A stretch of DNA of 20,327 bases from assembly GCA_002328745.1 (NCBI GenBank), contig DCVQ01000024.1, positions 1 to 20,327 on the forward strand, read 5' to 3'. Shown piece after piece: positions 10,401 through 16,152 of this stretch. Made by a program: the position numbers and the translations under genes. Below the pieces are notes generated by a model, which ran no database searches, was not told the DNA's origin, and saw nothing but the letters and a program-made list of their open reading frames with translations. Numbering within the stretch: position 1 is the stretch's first letter; each line of letters begins with the position of its first letter. The stretch is from Actinobacteria bacterium UBA2184 (lineage in GTDB: Bacteria > Actinomycetota > Coriobacteriia > Anaerosomatales > Anaerosomataceae).

Positions 10401-11774
10401 AACGCGTACGCCTACAATGACACCGGCAGGCTCGTCACCGCGACGGTCGCGGGCGCGACGACCGTCTACACCTACCAGTCCGGCAGCGGCAACCTCGAGA
10501 CGGTCAAGCCGAGCACCGAGGCGACGCGCACGTTCGCGTACGACGCCGCCAACCGCGTCTCGAACGTGAGCGTGGCGGGCTCGGTCGAGACGACCTACAC
10601 GTGGGACGCGGCAGGCAGGCGCATCGCCGAGGGCCCGCTCACCGACCCCGATCGGGTCACCTACGCCTACGACGCCGCAGGACGCCTCGCGACCTACTCC
10701 GACACCGCGGCGGGTGTCACCGCCACCTACACCTACGACGCGCGCGGCCAGCGCACGCAGATGACGGTCACCGAAGGCGGCGTGACCACGACCTCGACTT
10801 ACACCTACGACGGCCTCACGCTCCTTTCCGTCGCGACCGCGTCCTCCGACGGCACCACGTCTTCCGTCACCTACCTCGCCGACTCCTCCGGGCGTCCCTA
10901 CGGCGGCGTCTACGCCTCGTCCGAGAGCACGGCGGTGGCATTCGGCATCGTGACGACCGACCGCGGAGATGTCCGCGCGCTCACCGACGCGTCGGGTGCG
11001 GCCTTCGCCTTCTACGCGTTCGACGCCTACGGCAACCCGCGTGATGCGCAGAGCCGCGCCACGGCCTCGCTCGACGCCACCACGTCCGCTGAGGTCGCCG
11101 GCGCGAACGTCCTCCGCTACGCGGGCTACGCCTTCGATGCGCACTCCGGCCTCTACTACTGCTCGGCCCGCTACTACGACCCGTCAACCGCGAGCTTCAT
11201 CACCAAAGACCCCGCCAAGGCCGACGGCGAGGAGAGCGCGTACCAGTACTGCGGCGGGGACCCGGTCGGGAAGGTCGATCCGAGCGGGGAGTGGAAGAGG
11301 AAGATCGCCTTCAACGAGAAGTCCGATAGGACGTACTTCCTGAAGGTTCTGAAGACCAACGGCGGATACGTTCATCGGCAACTGATGCTCTTCACCCTCG
11401 CGGGGCCTGTCGGCATCGTCGGGTTCTGGGCATGGCTGTACCGCAGCGTGAAGCCCGGCGGGCAGTGGGACTTCAAGAGGGCCTACACGACGAAGGAAGC
11501 GAACAAGGACAAGTACTGGATATCCTCTTCGAAGAAGATATCGGTCGACGACTTCGGCAACATCCATTTCGGCTATGTGTTCGCCGCTGCAGCAATACAC
11601 CCCGGTATAGCGATAGTTGGTGCAACGTTGAAAGGTTGGCTCAAGAACAAGACGCGCGAGCAGTTCGAGTGCGAGATGGAGAACAACACGTGGATCGCGT
11701 ACGGATACGCGCTGTACCTCAAGCATCCCGCTGGGCTCTCATTCAACCGATACGTGGCTGGGAAGAAGCGGTGA
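4455..11774 (+). CDS. Giant secreted Rhs/YD-repeat polymorphic toxin with C-terminal toxin 44-like domain
   Basis: A 2439-residue protein. ATG 4455 is chosen because it opens directly into a Sec signal peptide (basic n-region, hydrophobic core, cleavage near SAYA-AEA, residue 35); a TTG at 4356 would put 33 odd residues before it. Order of parts by rough residue: DNRLRE-type domain 288-462; fibronectin III-like 464-555; beta-propeller-like repeats 576-832; Rhs entry region 875-1048; about 25 YD repeats 1055-2168, interrupted at 1169-1292 by a galactose-binding-like beta domain; Rhs core-associated segment ending 'YQYCGGDPVGKVDPSG' at 2278. The variable tip 2279-2439 carries 'KPGGQWDFK' (Lys2333-Lys2341) and 'DDFGNIHFGY' (from Asp2365), resembling the polymorphic toxin type 44 family (predicted nuclease; assigned by memory of the motif). 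No sortase motif is seen. The immunity candidate follows at 11797. Confidence 0.9.
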   Translation: MVRGVRHAVVRSLCVVLSGTLTLGVPLGALGSAYAAEAPPVPAAEPMAPSAPGSIPAGAVEDASRRDEHSKHYRLADGSWMAVISEEPVHFKDTNGEWVDIDATLVPDLATGRVRTRAAEVSASFGPQQTGACPAQVTVNGRAVGLDLLGATEGLAVAEGRTARYRGVAVATDLLYEATGSGVKETLVLASTEAPGTFSFYVDSAGLLVEGDDASGWGLHDPETGERVLQIGGLVVFDSSANELGDPAYCTTATMIVEPAFGGARVTYDVPRGWLDDPARVWPVYVDPTLTAAATQDTYMTSAAPYTAYGSSTELRCGYYDSVTGHNRAYVKFVVSSIPSYARIDSATFSIYQYHTYYVSAATTTYLARVTSSWTESTSWAYRPGQVILASQSVAGRGVWVNWSQTAVKNTVAGWVAGTVANNGLVCYQAEDGSQNTTHWRRFYSSEYAGTTLRPKLVVNYTTAPDPVTDVSASTYSALDWYREVDTDSDGFADGANDTPLRGRGRVQLSWVPTARADGYTIMAWDGDSYQQVGRVLGNATTTWTSEAGGIYPKGSTIAGWMPAARNAFAVAGSPSAPNRTAQVSIEGTASDVGVVVTDGTYLYTRGWNSPRYPGSTSWQRVGTGFNGTEAGGEPVQVGRFFTDQPILSAFYLDGVIYSGYATSPTTITGVPKTASADATDDVILTFTVPLLNLATGSPLTGPSGGVMLASDGERIYSVANDIPGGGSYDGWTIRVYDRAGTWLFDRTVPRSYYTDGVIADGQALYMIEWTASDAARVTKVRTSDFAVVNCWTLDQGYTGDINGCYDAATGSFWLGSLTQSVVHRYDGPGLDLLDDPEALYEKGANAAYMDSHKYWFRVVPFNVAGESATLSSCTPYMPTLENRTVRVNDEDRDTVHEIGEIAGHSLSAVLDEGALQAGVTDLAVASWGPAAELARWYSSETTAPGLLANAPGWRFGFERTIEATSTGAILTDETGTTSAFVLAGGIYQPPGGSYDRLTLEAGGTEWMLAFKDRSYEVYDVATGRLLRVTDKNGNTVTNEWTSGSIRIVAANGKQIVVALDAQGHVSGAVQATADGTREVSYSTTGTPEVTYFPGDADCEYAVAYRYDAGGRLASVTVPEWPTQAEQASWQFGYEPASGRLSTVASPLAVSGDDPHATTTISYEAGTETVDDDASAVVSTGSWVTGTLTSMYADTYRYSYWTGAETSFTFTGTSATWIGSRGSSYGIAEVYVDGVKASTVDTYAETYSHQQALYTASGLSPGTHTLEVRATGTKNLLSEAAVIIVDAFAYTPYPAVEAATVTTYGDVGTAAASLTEDAAIHQHYTMNPTGTMATMTDPHLAGDATHEVWRYTYTPTNEAIVEVAPVGASVSRTLDGRGNVTATFDEEGHRTTYVYDELDQLLRETDPRGCTTYYTYDSGGNLTAEDKQLNTTERSHVAYAYDSAGRVTRQEESIDTSTTAVTEYAEFAPSGEATRIVQKDVVLASGTTGVELVETKSIDAFGNTTEERNAAGEVVSRTAYDLAGRSVVATDAAGVATVTEYDALGNAIASYRRSADGSIIDRATHAYDLASRVATDTYMLDAVVDRTVHHTYDASGREVASDDSRVSTADGDRAVTYYDARGTTVAAWGEGAALGNPTAATRSAYNVYGQLTYEWASGETTATMYAYYPNGLTQKVTAPDGSWTSYTYDDGGLKLTETVPTEADEATTGYTYDIGGRLVSSTTADGATTRYVYDLAGRQVSAGAEEQAASTTTYNTAGWELSSKDSDGIGKAKTYDRAGRVLTDTDAGMVTTTAYDAAGRMATVINPDLAVTTYDYDAFSRTATESAETSQGVNLKTTVTAYDALSRPTTVHVVQGAGASAIERMTTVTYPAGGANQTVLQIAYPGATTTVIYDAGGRETSRSSVTAAGTLQWNATNYDVANRLRAWSFAGAVSGRTYDEVNGRLTGQSGAGFGAEATYSYDAATGRKNAETFDFAYGADEANAYAYNDTGRLVTATVAGATTVYTYQSGSGNLETVKPSTEATRTFAYDAANRVSNVSVAGSVETTYTWDAAGRRIAEGPLTDPDRVTYAYDAAGRLATYSDTAAGVTATYTYDARGQRTQMTVTEGGVTTTSTYTYDGLTLLSVATASSDGTTSSVTYLADSSGRPYGGVYASSESTAVAFGIVTTDRGDVRALTDASGAAFAFYAFDAYGNPRDAQSRATASLDATTSAEVAGANVLRYAGYAFDAHSGLYYCSARYYDPSTASFITKDPAKADGEESAYQYCGGDPVGKVDPSGEWKRKIAFNEKSDRTYFLKVLKTNGGYVHRQLMLFTLAGPVGIVGFWAWLYRSVKPGGQWDFKRAYTTKEANKDKYWISSSKKISVDDFGNIHFGYVFAAAAIHPGIAIVGATLKGWLKNKTREQFECEMENNTWIAYGYALYLKHPAGLSFNRYVAGKKR
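10811..11288 (+). repeat. Rhs core-end repeat, copy A (in the full-length gene)
   Basis: This 478-bp stretch encodes the last YD repeats and the conserved core end up to the DPSG tetrapeptide. It recurs colinearly at 12375-12852 (copy B, no net indel), at 14022-14441 (copy C, starting later and one codon shorter) and in decayed form at 16749-16886 (copy D). Similarity stops abruptly after GATCCGAGCGGG in every copy, where unrelated toxin sequences begin. Confidence 0.95.
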
Positions 11775-11796
11775 TGGGTTCCGAGGAGGCAGGCAC

Positions 11797-12240
11797 ATGA
11801 AGGGAAAGCGTCTTGTTGTCGGTCTCCTGCTGCTCGGAATCAGCAGCCTATGCTTTGGCTGGTTCCTGTGGACGACGCCGGCGCAATACATGAAGCGAGA
11901 CCGAGCGTACTTCGAGGAGCACCGCGAGGCGCTGCAGGACGCGGCCGATTGGGCGGTTGACGCGGTCGAGAGCGGTGACGCAGTGGACTACGGAGTGCGC
12001 CTGCCGCGCGAATGGAGAGGCCTCTCTGCAGGGGGCGAGGTGGACGTGTTCGATTGGCCCGAAGGCGAGGGCACCTACGTGGTGGTGTTCTACCGTGATG
12101 AAGGAGCACTGCTGAGCGGGAGGCGAGGATTCGCGTACTACTACCCCGGCGAGGCGCTCAATCTCGACGCGGAGGTCGCGGAGGACTTCAGCGAGGCTGT
12201 CTCGCTCGGTGGCAGCTGGTACCGCTTCTTGAACTACTAG
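11797..12240 (+). CDS. Putative immunity protein for the toxin 44-like tip (membrane-anchored)
   Basis: A 147-residue protein with an N-terminal membrane segment (residues 5-25, 'LVVGLLLLGISSLCFGWFLW') and a soluble, acidic remainder. It is not a recognised family. The call rests on position: it starts 22 bp after the Rhs toxin stop, in the same orientation, behind a good Shine-Dalgarno (GAGGAGG, 11783-11789, 7 nt before ATG). In Rhs loci the gene directly after the toxin tip normally encodes the cognate immunity protein. The 'FYRDEGALLSGRRGFAYYY' stretch suggests a small beta-rich domain. Acidic character is typical for inhibitors of basic nuclease toxins, and the tip here is Lys-rich. An uncleaved signal-anchor would place it at the membrane, which is unusual for a cytoplasmic nuclease inhibitor. 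Confidence 0.6.
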   Translation: MKGKRLVVGLLLLGISSLCFGWFLWTTPAQYMKRDRAYFEEHREALQDAADWAVDAVESGDAVDYGVRLPREWRGLSAGGEVDVFDWPEGEGTYVVVFYRDEGALLSGRRGFAYYYPGEALNLDAEVAEDFSEAVSLGGSWYRFLNY

Positions 12241-12374
12241 GGTCCGGAGTCGCGGGCATACCGCTCCGCATCCGGGACCTATTCAACCAGAAGTCGGGAG
12301 ACTCCATGTGGTGGGCTCGGTGCCCCCGTACCTTGACATCGACTACATGGCGGTCAGGTAGGCTAGCCTCCAGG
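12241..12374 (+). other. Spacer between immunity gene and first orphan tip
   Basis: No gene is supported here. The frame ending at 12361 reads 'GSVPPYLDIDYMAVR' before a stop and may be the tail of a lost gene. A 10-bp palindrome AGGCTAGCCT (12360-12369) lies just before the point where similarity to the Rhs core begins (about 12375). In the Rhs frame there is a stop at 12364-12366, so no read-through from upstream is possible. No promoter is seen. Confidence 0.4.
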
Positions 12375-12852
12375 CGCCCTCACGCTGCTTTCCGTCGCGA
12401 GCGCGGCCTCGGACGGCACCACCTCTTCCGTCACCTACCTCGCCGACTCCTCCGGGCGCCCCTACGGCGGCGTCTTCGCCTCGGGTGAGACCTCGGCGGT
12501 CGCCTTCGGGATCGTGACGACGGGTCGCGGCGACGTCCGCGCGCTCACCGACACCTCAGGCGAGGCCTTCGCCTTCTACTCATACGACGCCTACGGCAAC
12601 CCGCTTGCCTGCCAGACCCGCGCCACCGCCTCGCTCGACGCCACCACGTCCGCCGAGATCGCCGGCGCAAACGTGCTCCGCTACGCGGGCTACGCGTACG
12701 ACGCGCACTCCGGCCTCTACTACTGCTCGGCTCGCTACTACGATCCTGCGACCGCGAGCTTCATCACCAAAGACCCCGCCAAGGCCGATGGCGAGGAGAG
12801 CGCGTACCAGTACTGCGGCGGGGACCCGGTCGGGAAGGTCGATCCGAGCGGG
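12375..12852 (+). repeat. Rhs core-end repeat, copy B (orphan)
   Basis: Colinear with 10811-11288 at a constant offset of 1564 bp, with scattered substitutions. It keeps the reading frame and the whole conserved core end, but lacks the signal peptide, N-terminal domains and most YD repeats. The copy therefore looks like a displaced 3' end of an rhs gene. Confidence 0.93.
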
Positions 12853-13254
12853 CTGAGGACTAAGAAAGGGAAGTGGCACCTGACGAGCTGCAAGCTCACG
12901 GTTGTGTGGACCGTATTGAACTACCGGGACACCTTGGGCACTGTGCTGGGGTCATGGTGGCTGACGTACATAAGCGGGAGCTCGCCCGGCGGCGGGGAGT
13001 TCGACGTGTTCGTCTTCTGGACGGTGGCGCTCAAGGTGGAACATTCACAGTGGCGAGACGTCAGTGACACGAAGACGAAGTCGAGTTGGCGTGAGTCAAA
13101 GTGGAGTTCGTACTATCGGGTGACGACGCCTATCGTCAGCGGGTCTCTGTCCAACCTGCGCGGAACCGAGCGTGCTGCGATTGCCAAAGCGAAGTCCTTG
13201 CATCGCGCGAGCGACAAGTGGCGGTTCAAGGTCGAGAAAGGGGCATTCAAGTGA
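12514..13254 (+). CDS. Orphan Rhs tip B: Rhs core end fused to an unrecognised 133-aa C-terminal toxin
   Basis: The open frame runs from 12367 (after a TAG at 12364) to the TGA at 13252-13254. The first usable start is GTG 12514, which has no Shine-Dalgarno, and Rhs similarity extends upstream of it to 12375, so the annotated start is nominal. The protein carries 'LRYAGYAYDAHSGLYYCSARYYDP...DPSG', then a new tip from 12853 onward that begins 'LRTKKGKWHLTSCKLTVVW' and is rich in Trp, Ser and Lys. No toxin family is recognised. Without a promoter, start or secretion signal it is probably silent until recombination moves the tip onto the full-length rhs. The stop overlaps the next gene by 4 bp (GTGA), tying it to its putative immunity gene. 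Confidence 0.8.
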   Translation: MTTGRGDVRALTDTSGEAFAFYSYDAYGNPLACQTRATASLDATTSAEIAGANVLRYAGYAYDAHSGLYYCSARYYDPATASFITKDPAKADGEESAYQYCGGDPVGKVDPSGLRTKKGKWHLTSCKLTVVWTVLNYRDTLGTVLGSWWLTYISGSSPGGGEFDVFVFWTVALKVEHSQWRDVSDTKTKSSWRESKWSSYYRVTTPIVSGSLSNLRGTERAAIAKAKSLHRASDKWRFKVEKGAFK

Positions 13255-13646
13255 ACGAGACGGCGTCACGCCCAAGCGTTCCGCACCTTCTCGGGGCGTG
13301 TGCTTTCAACCCGGCGGCCTTCCTTCTGCCTCTGGTCTGGGGGGCTCTCTTCGGCGTTCCGGCCGGAGTATGGGTCAGCGTCTGGAGTCTCGCGGTCGGT
13401 CTGGCGGCGGGCGCATGGGAGTCTCGCGCGCTCACCCATCCTCTGGGAGTGAGAATCCTGTTCGAGGTCGCGCTGGTCGCCGGTCCTGCGTGGTTCGCAT
13501 TCGTCGCGGACTCCAAAGCTTGGGCCAAGCATGTTCATGAATGGACTCCCAAGCAGTACCGCACGATGCAATTCAAGTGGGCGGTCGGTGCGGTGATGTT
13601 CTGGGCACTGATTGCCTGGCTTGCTCACATCGGCATGCTCTCGTGA
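13251..13646 (+). CDS. Putative immunity protein B, four-helix membrane protein
   Basis: A 131-residue protein starting at GTG 13251, which overlaps the stop of tip B in a GTGA arrangement. AGAAAGGGG just upstream serves as a ribosome-binding site. A longer frame from 13101 exists but would overlap the toxin by 150 bp, so the short start is preferred. Hydrophobic segments lie near residues 21-38, 39-56, 68-86 and 110-128. The family is not recognised. The position directly behind a toxin tip and tight translational coupling support an immunity role. A polytopic immunity protein suggests that the toxin acts on or in the inner membrane; that is inference. Confidence 0.6.
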   Translation: MNETASRPSVPHLLGACAFNPAAFLLPLVWGALFGVPAGVWVSVWSLAVGLAAGAWESRALTHPLGVRILFEVALVAGPAWFAFVADSKAWAKHVHEWTPKQYRTMQFKWAVGAVMFWALIAWLAHIGMLS

Positions 13647-13655
13647 GTCGGTCTA

Positions 13656-13979
13656 GTGTCCCCGCTTGATCGGCCGCGGATGGGGACTGAGCATCAACGT
13701 GGGCGGGTTCGAAACGTGCGGCACCTTGAAATCGAGCACATGGTGGGTTGGGCAGTGTTGCCGATCGGGGCCTCCGATGCCCTTTCCGCGGTATCGGGGC
13801 TGAACGACAGCCTTTCTCTCTGGCTCCTGCTTGCTGGAGAGGTGCTCGCAGGGGTCTTGATCGCGAGAAGGCTCAAGCGGCGCGCGCATAGAGTGGCGAT
13901 GCTCGTCGGCATCTGGGCATTCAACGTCGTCGGCAATGTGGCCTTTCTTGCCTGGGTGTTCAGCGACTTATCGGTGTAG
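13656..13979 (+). CDS. Small membrane protein, unknown (possible leftover immunity gene)
   Basis: Up to 107 residues from GTG 13656; ATG 13680 and ATG 13740 (79 aa) are alternatives and none has a clear Shine-Dalgarno. The part from residue 30 onward is convincing as protein: two or three hydrophobic helices (about 30-46, 53-71 and 80-102) separated by a basic loop 'RRLKRRAHR'. It sits 9 bp after immunity gene B and 42 bp before the start of orphan core copy C. It may be a second immunity gene whose toxin tip was lost, a second subunit of immunity B, or an unrelated cargo gene. Confidence 0.45.
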   Translation: MSPLDRPRMGTEHQRGRVRNVRHLEIEHMVGWAVLPIGASDALSAVSGLNDSLSLWLLLAGEVLAGVLIARRLKRRAHRVAMLVGIWAFNVVGNVAFLAWVFSDLSV

Positions 13980-14021
13980 AACGGGGGTGCGGTGCGAGCA
14001 TAAGGCAACTTGTGGTAGCAG

Positions 14022-14441
14022 ATCACCTACCTCGCCGACTCCTCCGGACGCCCCTACGGCGGCGTCTTCGCCTCGTCCGAGAGCACGGCGGTGGCATTCG
14101 GCATCGTGACGACCGACCGCGGGGACGTCCGCGCGCTCACCGACGAGCTCGGCGTGGCCTTCGCCTTCTACGCATACGACGCCTACGGCAACCCGCGTGC
14201 CTGCCAGACCCGCGCCACCTCGCTCGACGCCACCACGTCGGCTGAGGTCGCGAGCGCAAACATCCTCCGCTACGCGGGCTACGCCTACGACGCGCACTCC
14301 GGCCTCTACTACTGCTCGGCCCGCTACTACGATCCTGCGACCGCGAGCTTCATCACCAAAGACCCCGCCAAGGCCGATGGCGAGGAGAGCGCGTACCAGT
14401 ACTGCGGCGGGGACCCGGTGGGGCGAGTCGATCCGAGCGGG
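14022..14441 (+). repeat. Rhs core-end repeat, copy C (orphan)
   Basis: Aligns to 10866-11288 of the full-length rhs with a one-codon deletion near 14219 ('RATSLD' instead of 'RATASLD'). It is a mosaic. Up to about 14120 it follows copy A ('gcctcgtccgagagcacgg' is identical). From about 14123 on it shares copy B variants ('gcctgccagacccgcgcc', 'gatcctgcgaccgcgagc', 'gccgatggc'). The similarity starts abruptly after a TAG at 14016-14018. Confidence 0.93.
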
Positions 14442-14912
14442 GGGAAGTGGCACCTGTTCAAGTGCGTGCATATCGGACCGCAGACGGCGCGCTCAAAGAA
14501 CCTCGTCAGAGCTGCCGTTGGCGGGATTGGCGTGACCGTGACCACGCTTGCTACCGGAGGCATCGGCACGGCTACAAAGGCGGCACTGTACGTGGGCGGT
14601 ATGCTGAAGTCCGGAATCAGTGGCTTCGGCACGTTCAAGAGCGGCGACATCATCTCGTGTTTGTACGAGGACCACGCGCATTTGCGGCCCCTGACCTGTC
14701 ACGATCAGAACGCCCCGTGGATTCCTAGGAAGTATTCGGTGAGAATGCGCGAGATTCATTGGCGATGGAACGGCGAGTGGTACGTGAAGAGCGACACCCT
14801 TAGCTTCAAGAATCCACTTTCCCCCATAGTCCTCTCTCTTCGCGGTACACCGCCGAGCAGCGGAGTCGTTCTCCTGAAGAGGCCGCAGTCCCGCTGCATC
14901 TACACTCCCTAA
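14091..14912 (+). CDS. Orphan Rhs tip C: Rhs core end fused to an unrecognised 156-aa toxin with Gly-rich hydrophobic stretch
   Basis: The frame is open from 14019 to the TAA at 14910-14912; GTG 14091 is the first start codon and has no ribosome-binding site, while Rhs similarity begins at 14022. After DPSG (14430-14441) the new tip starts 'GKWHLFKCVHIGPQTARSKN'. It then has a Gly/Ala/Thr-rich hydrophobic segment at tip residues 21-61 (14502-14624), with spaced Gly residues like a glycine-zipper membrane hairpin, followed by a polar C-terminus with several Cys, Trp and Arg. No known toxin family is recognised. A membrane-active mode is suggested by this segment and by the four-helix membrane protein encoded next. 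It is likely silent unless recombined onto the intact rhs. Confidence 0.8.
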   Translation: MAFGIVTTDRGDVRALTDELGVAFAFYAYDAYGNPRACQTRATSLDATTSAEVASANILRYAGYAYDAHSGLYYCSARYYDPATASFITKDPAKADGEESAYQYCGGDPVGRVDPSGGKWHLFKCVHIGPQTARSKNLVRAAVGGIGVTVTTLATGGIGTATKAALYVGGMLKSGISGFGTFKSGDIISCLYEDHAHLRPLTCHDQNAPWIPRKYSVRMREIHWRWNGEWYVKSDTLSFKNPLSPIVLSLRGTPPSSGVVLLKRPQSRCIYTP

Positions 14913-14923
14913 GGAGGCTACTA

Positions 14924-15364
14924 TTGGCCACATCGCCGGAGAGTTCATCGTCAGCGTCTGCGCTGGCCTCACGGGCGCGTAGGCGGCTGGTCATTGCTGC
15001 GGCGCTTGTTTCGCTCGCACTCGCAAGTTGGTCGTTCAGACTGATCTCTCTGCTGAGCTCGAGTGATGAACCTGGGCCGGTCTTGGCCATTTCACTAGCC
15101 GACCCCGGAGTTCGAGCGGTTGCGCTGATCTCTCTTGGCGTCGCGCTAGTTGCGACGTGGCGCCGCGCCGAACCCGCCCCGTCGCGTCTGGTCGCTGCAT
15201 TTGCGCTCATCGAGATCATCCGGTCTCTCGACCCGCAGTGGACGGCATCGACCGACGTGACGCCAATTGTCTCCGGCCTTCTGTGGAGCACTTGCCTCGC
15301 AATTGTGATGCTCGTGAGTCGGCGCGGCGGAGAGTCCCGATCACAAGTCAGCGGTGGACCGTGA
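14924..15364 (+). CDS. Putative immunity protein C, four-helix membrane protein (TTG start)
   Basis: A 147-residue protein with hydrophobic helices near residues 22-44, 62-79, 87-101 and 114-132 and a Ser-rich N-terminus. TTG 14924 is chosen because a near-perfect Shine-Dalgarno, AAGGAGG (14911-14917), lies 6 nt before it and starts inside the toxin stop codon (TAA 14910-14912). No closer ATG exists in frame. The family is not recognised. Tight placement behind tip C supports an immunity role, probably protecting the membrane. Confidence 0.6.
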   Translation: MATSPESSSSASALASRARRRLVIAAALVSLALASWSFRLISLLSSSDEPGPVLAISLADPGVRAVALISLGVALVATWRRAEPAPSRLVAAFALIEIIRSLDPQWTASTDVTPIVSGLLWSTCLAIVMLVSRRGGESRSQVSGGP

Positions 15365-15634
15365 CAATACGCGTATTGCGTCAACTTGCTCGGGCACATT
15401 CGCCTGGAAGGCGCGTCATAGCCTCGCCGTCTGCGTGAAGAGCTGGCCGGACTACCAAGGGCGATCGGTGCAGCAAGCCGCCCGGACGGGCAGTGACGGC
15501 TACCTGAAGCGACAGACCGCGCGAGCGTTCCGTACTCGCACCTTGACATCACCTACGAGGGCGCTCTGCGAGCGCCGATAGGGCACTAACCGTCAGAGAT
15601 GAACCCTGGTCAGGATGATCTGGAAGGAAGGGCG
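15365..15634 (+). other. Intergenic/decayed segment with a 14-bp perfect palindrome
   Basis: No gene is convincing here. A frame at 15354-15581 lacks a ribosome-binding site and shows no protein-like pattern. Directly after the stop of immunity C lies CAATACGCGTATTG (15365-15378), a perfect 14-bp palindrome. GGCGCTC-TGC-GAGCGCC (15560-15576) is a 7-bp hairpin without a T-tract. The frame ending at 15589 reads 'ASVPYSHLDITYEGAL...', vaguely like the tail 'GSVPPYLDIDYMAVR' at 12317-12361, so both may be remnants of similar lost genes. Confidence 0.35.
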
Positions 15635-16141
15635 ATGGTTGCTCATGGTTCGCGAACCGCAGCGGGGCGCCGAGCGGTCTGCACGCTCGTGGTGCTGGCG
15701 ACAGTCTCGCTCGCATCGGCCTGCACCTCAGTGACGGATACTGGGACGGTGTCAGACAACGCCCCGCCTGCGCAGGTGCCGGTGCGACGTGGTGCTGCGA
15801 GCGTAGAGGAAGCGTACGAGGGATTCATCTCCGCAACCTTGCGTGGCGATGACGCTGCTCTCAAAGAGCTAACCGAGCCTCCGGGCAGCTTGACCAGTCA
15901 GGGTCTCCGGGCCGACCACTTTGGACTCGGGGAGCCGCTCACTGAACCGGTGTCCATCGAGGTGAGTGAGGTACTCGAATCCGGAGACATCCCCGCCAGT
16001 GACACGGTATTGCGCCTGGAGGTCGTGCGCTCGGACACGGGTTTGAGGGTCGGAGGCATCATCTTGTACATCGGCACTCGCAGTGGGGAGTGGGTGGCCG
16101 ACGGCAGATACTACATTACTGGAGTCGGCGCGAGCGACTAG
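15635..16141 (+). CDS. Putative lipoprotein with small NTF2/DUF4878-like domain
   Basis: A 168-residue protein. ATG 15635 is preferred over the upstream ATG at 15599 because GGAAGGAAGGG (15622-15632) precedes it and it gives a compact export signal: basic 'RTAAGRR', hydrophobic 'VCTLVVLATVSLASA', then Cys30 in a lipobox-like 'LASAC'. The mature part has a low-complexity linker, then 'SVEEAYEGFISATLRGDDAALKELTEP' and a beta-rich end 'GEWVADGRYYITGVG', the layout of small cystatin/NTF2-like lipoproteins. The function is unknown. It follows the Rhs tips, so it might be island cargo or an accessory factor at the cell envelope. Confidence 0.65.
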   Translation: MVAHGSRTAAGRRAVCTLVVLATVSLASACTSVTDTGTVSDNAPPAQVPVRRGAASVEEAYEGFISATLRGDDAALKELTEPPGSLTSQGLRADHFGLGEPLTEPVSIEVSEVLESGDIPASDTVLRLEVVRSDTGLRVGGIILYIGTRSGEWVADGRYYITGVGASD

Positions 16142-16152
16142 GCGAGACGGGC

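Noticed and set aside
9942..11144. 400-codon minus-strand frame opposite the YD repeats
   Set aside because: Val/Gly/Arg-rich antisense shadow of YD repeat codons; no family features and no ribosome-binding site.
11519..11542. 24-bp near-palindrome inside the toxin tip of rhs
   Set aside because: It encodes 'ISSSKKIS' in frame within the toxin domain, so the symmetry (one mismatched pair) is probably a by-product of codons.
15354..15581. 75-codon frame after immunity gene C
   Set aside because: GTG start without ribosome-binding site, overlap with the previous gene, and no protein-like hydrophobicity or domain pattern.
12317..15589. Similar short tails 'SVPPYLDIDY' (12317-12346) and 'SVPYSHLDITY' (15524-15556)
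   Set aside because: The shared DNA core is only 11 identical bases with a few flanking matches, which can arise by chance in 20 kb; noted only as possible remnants.
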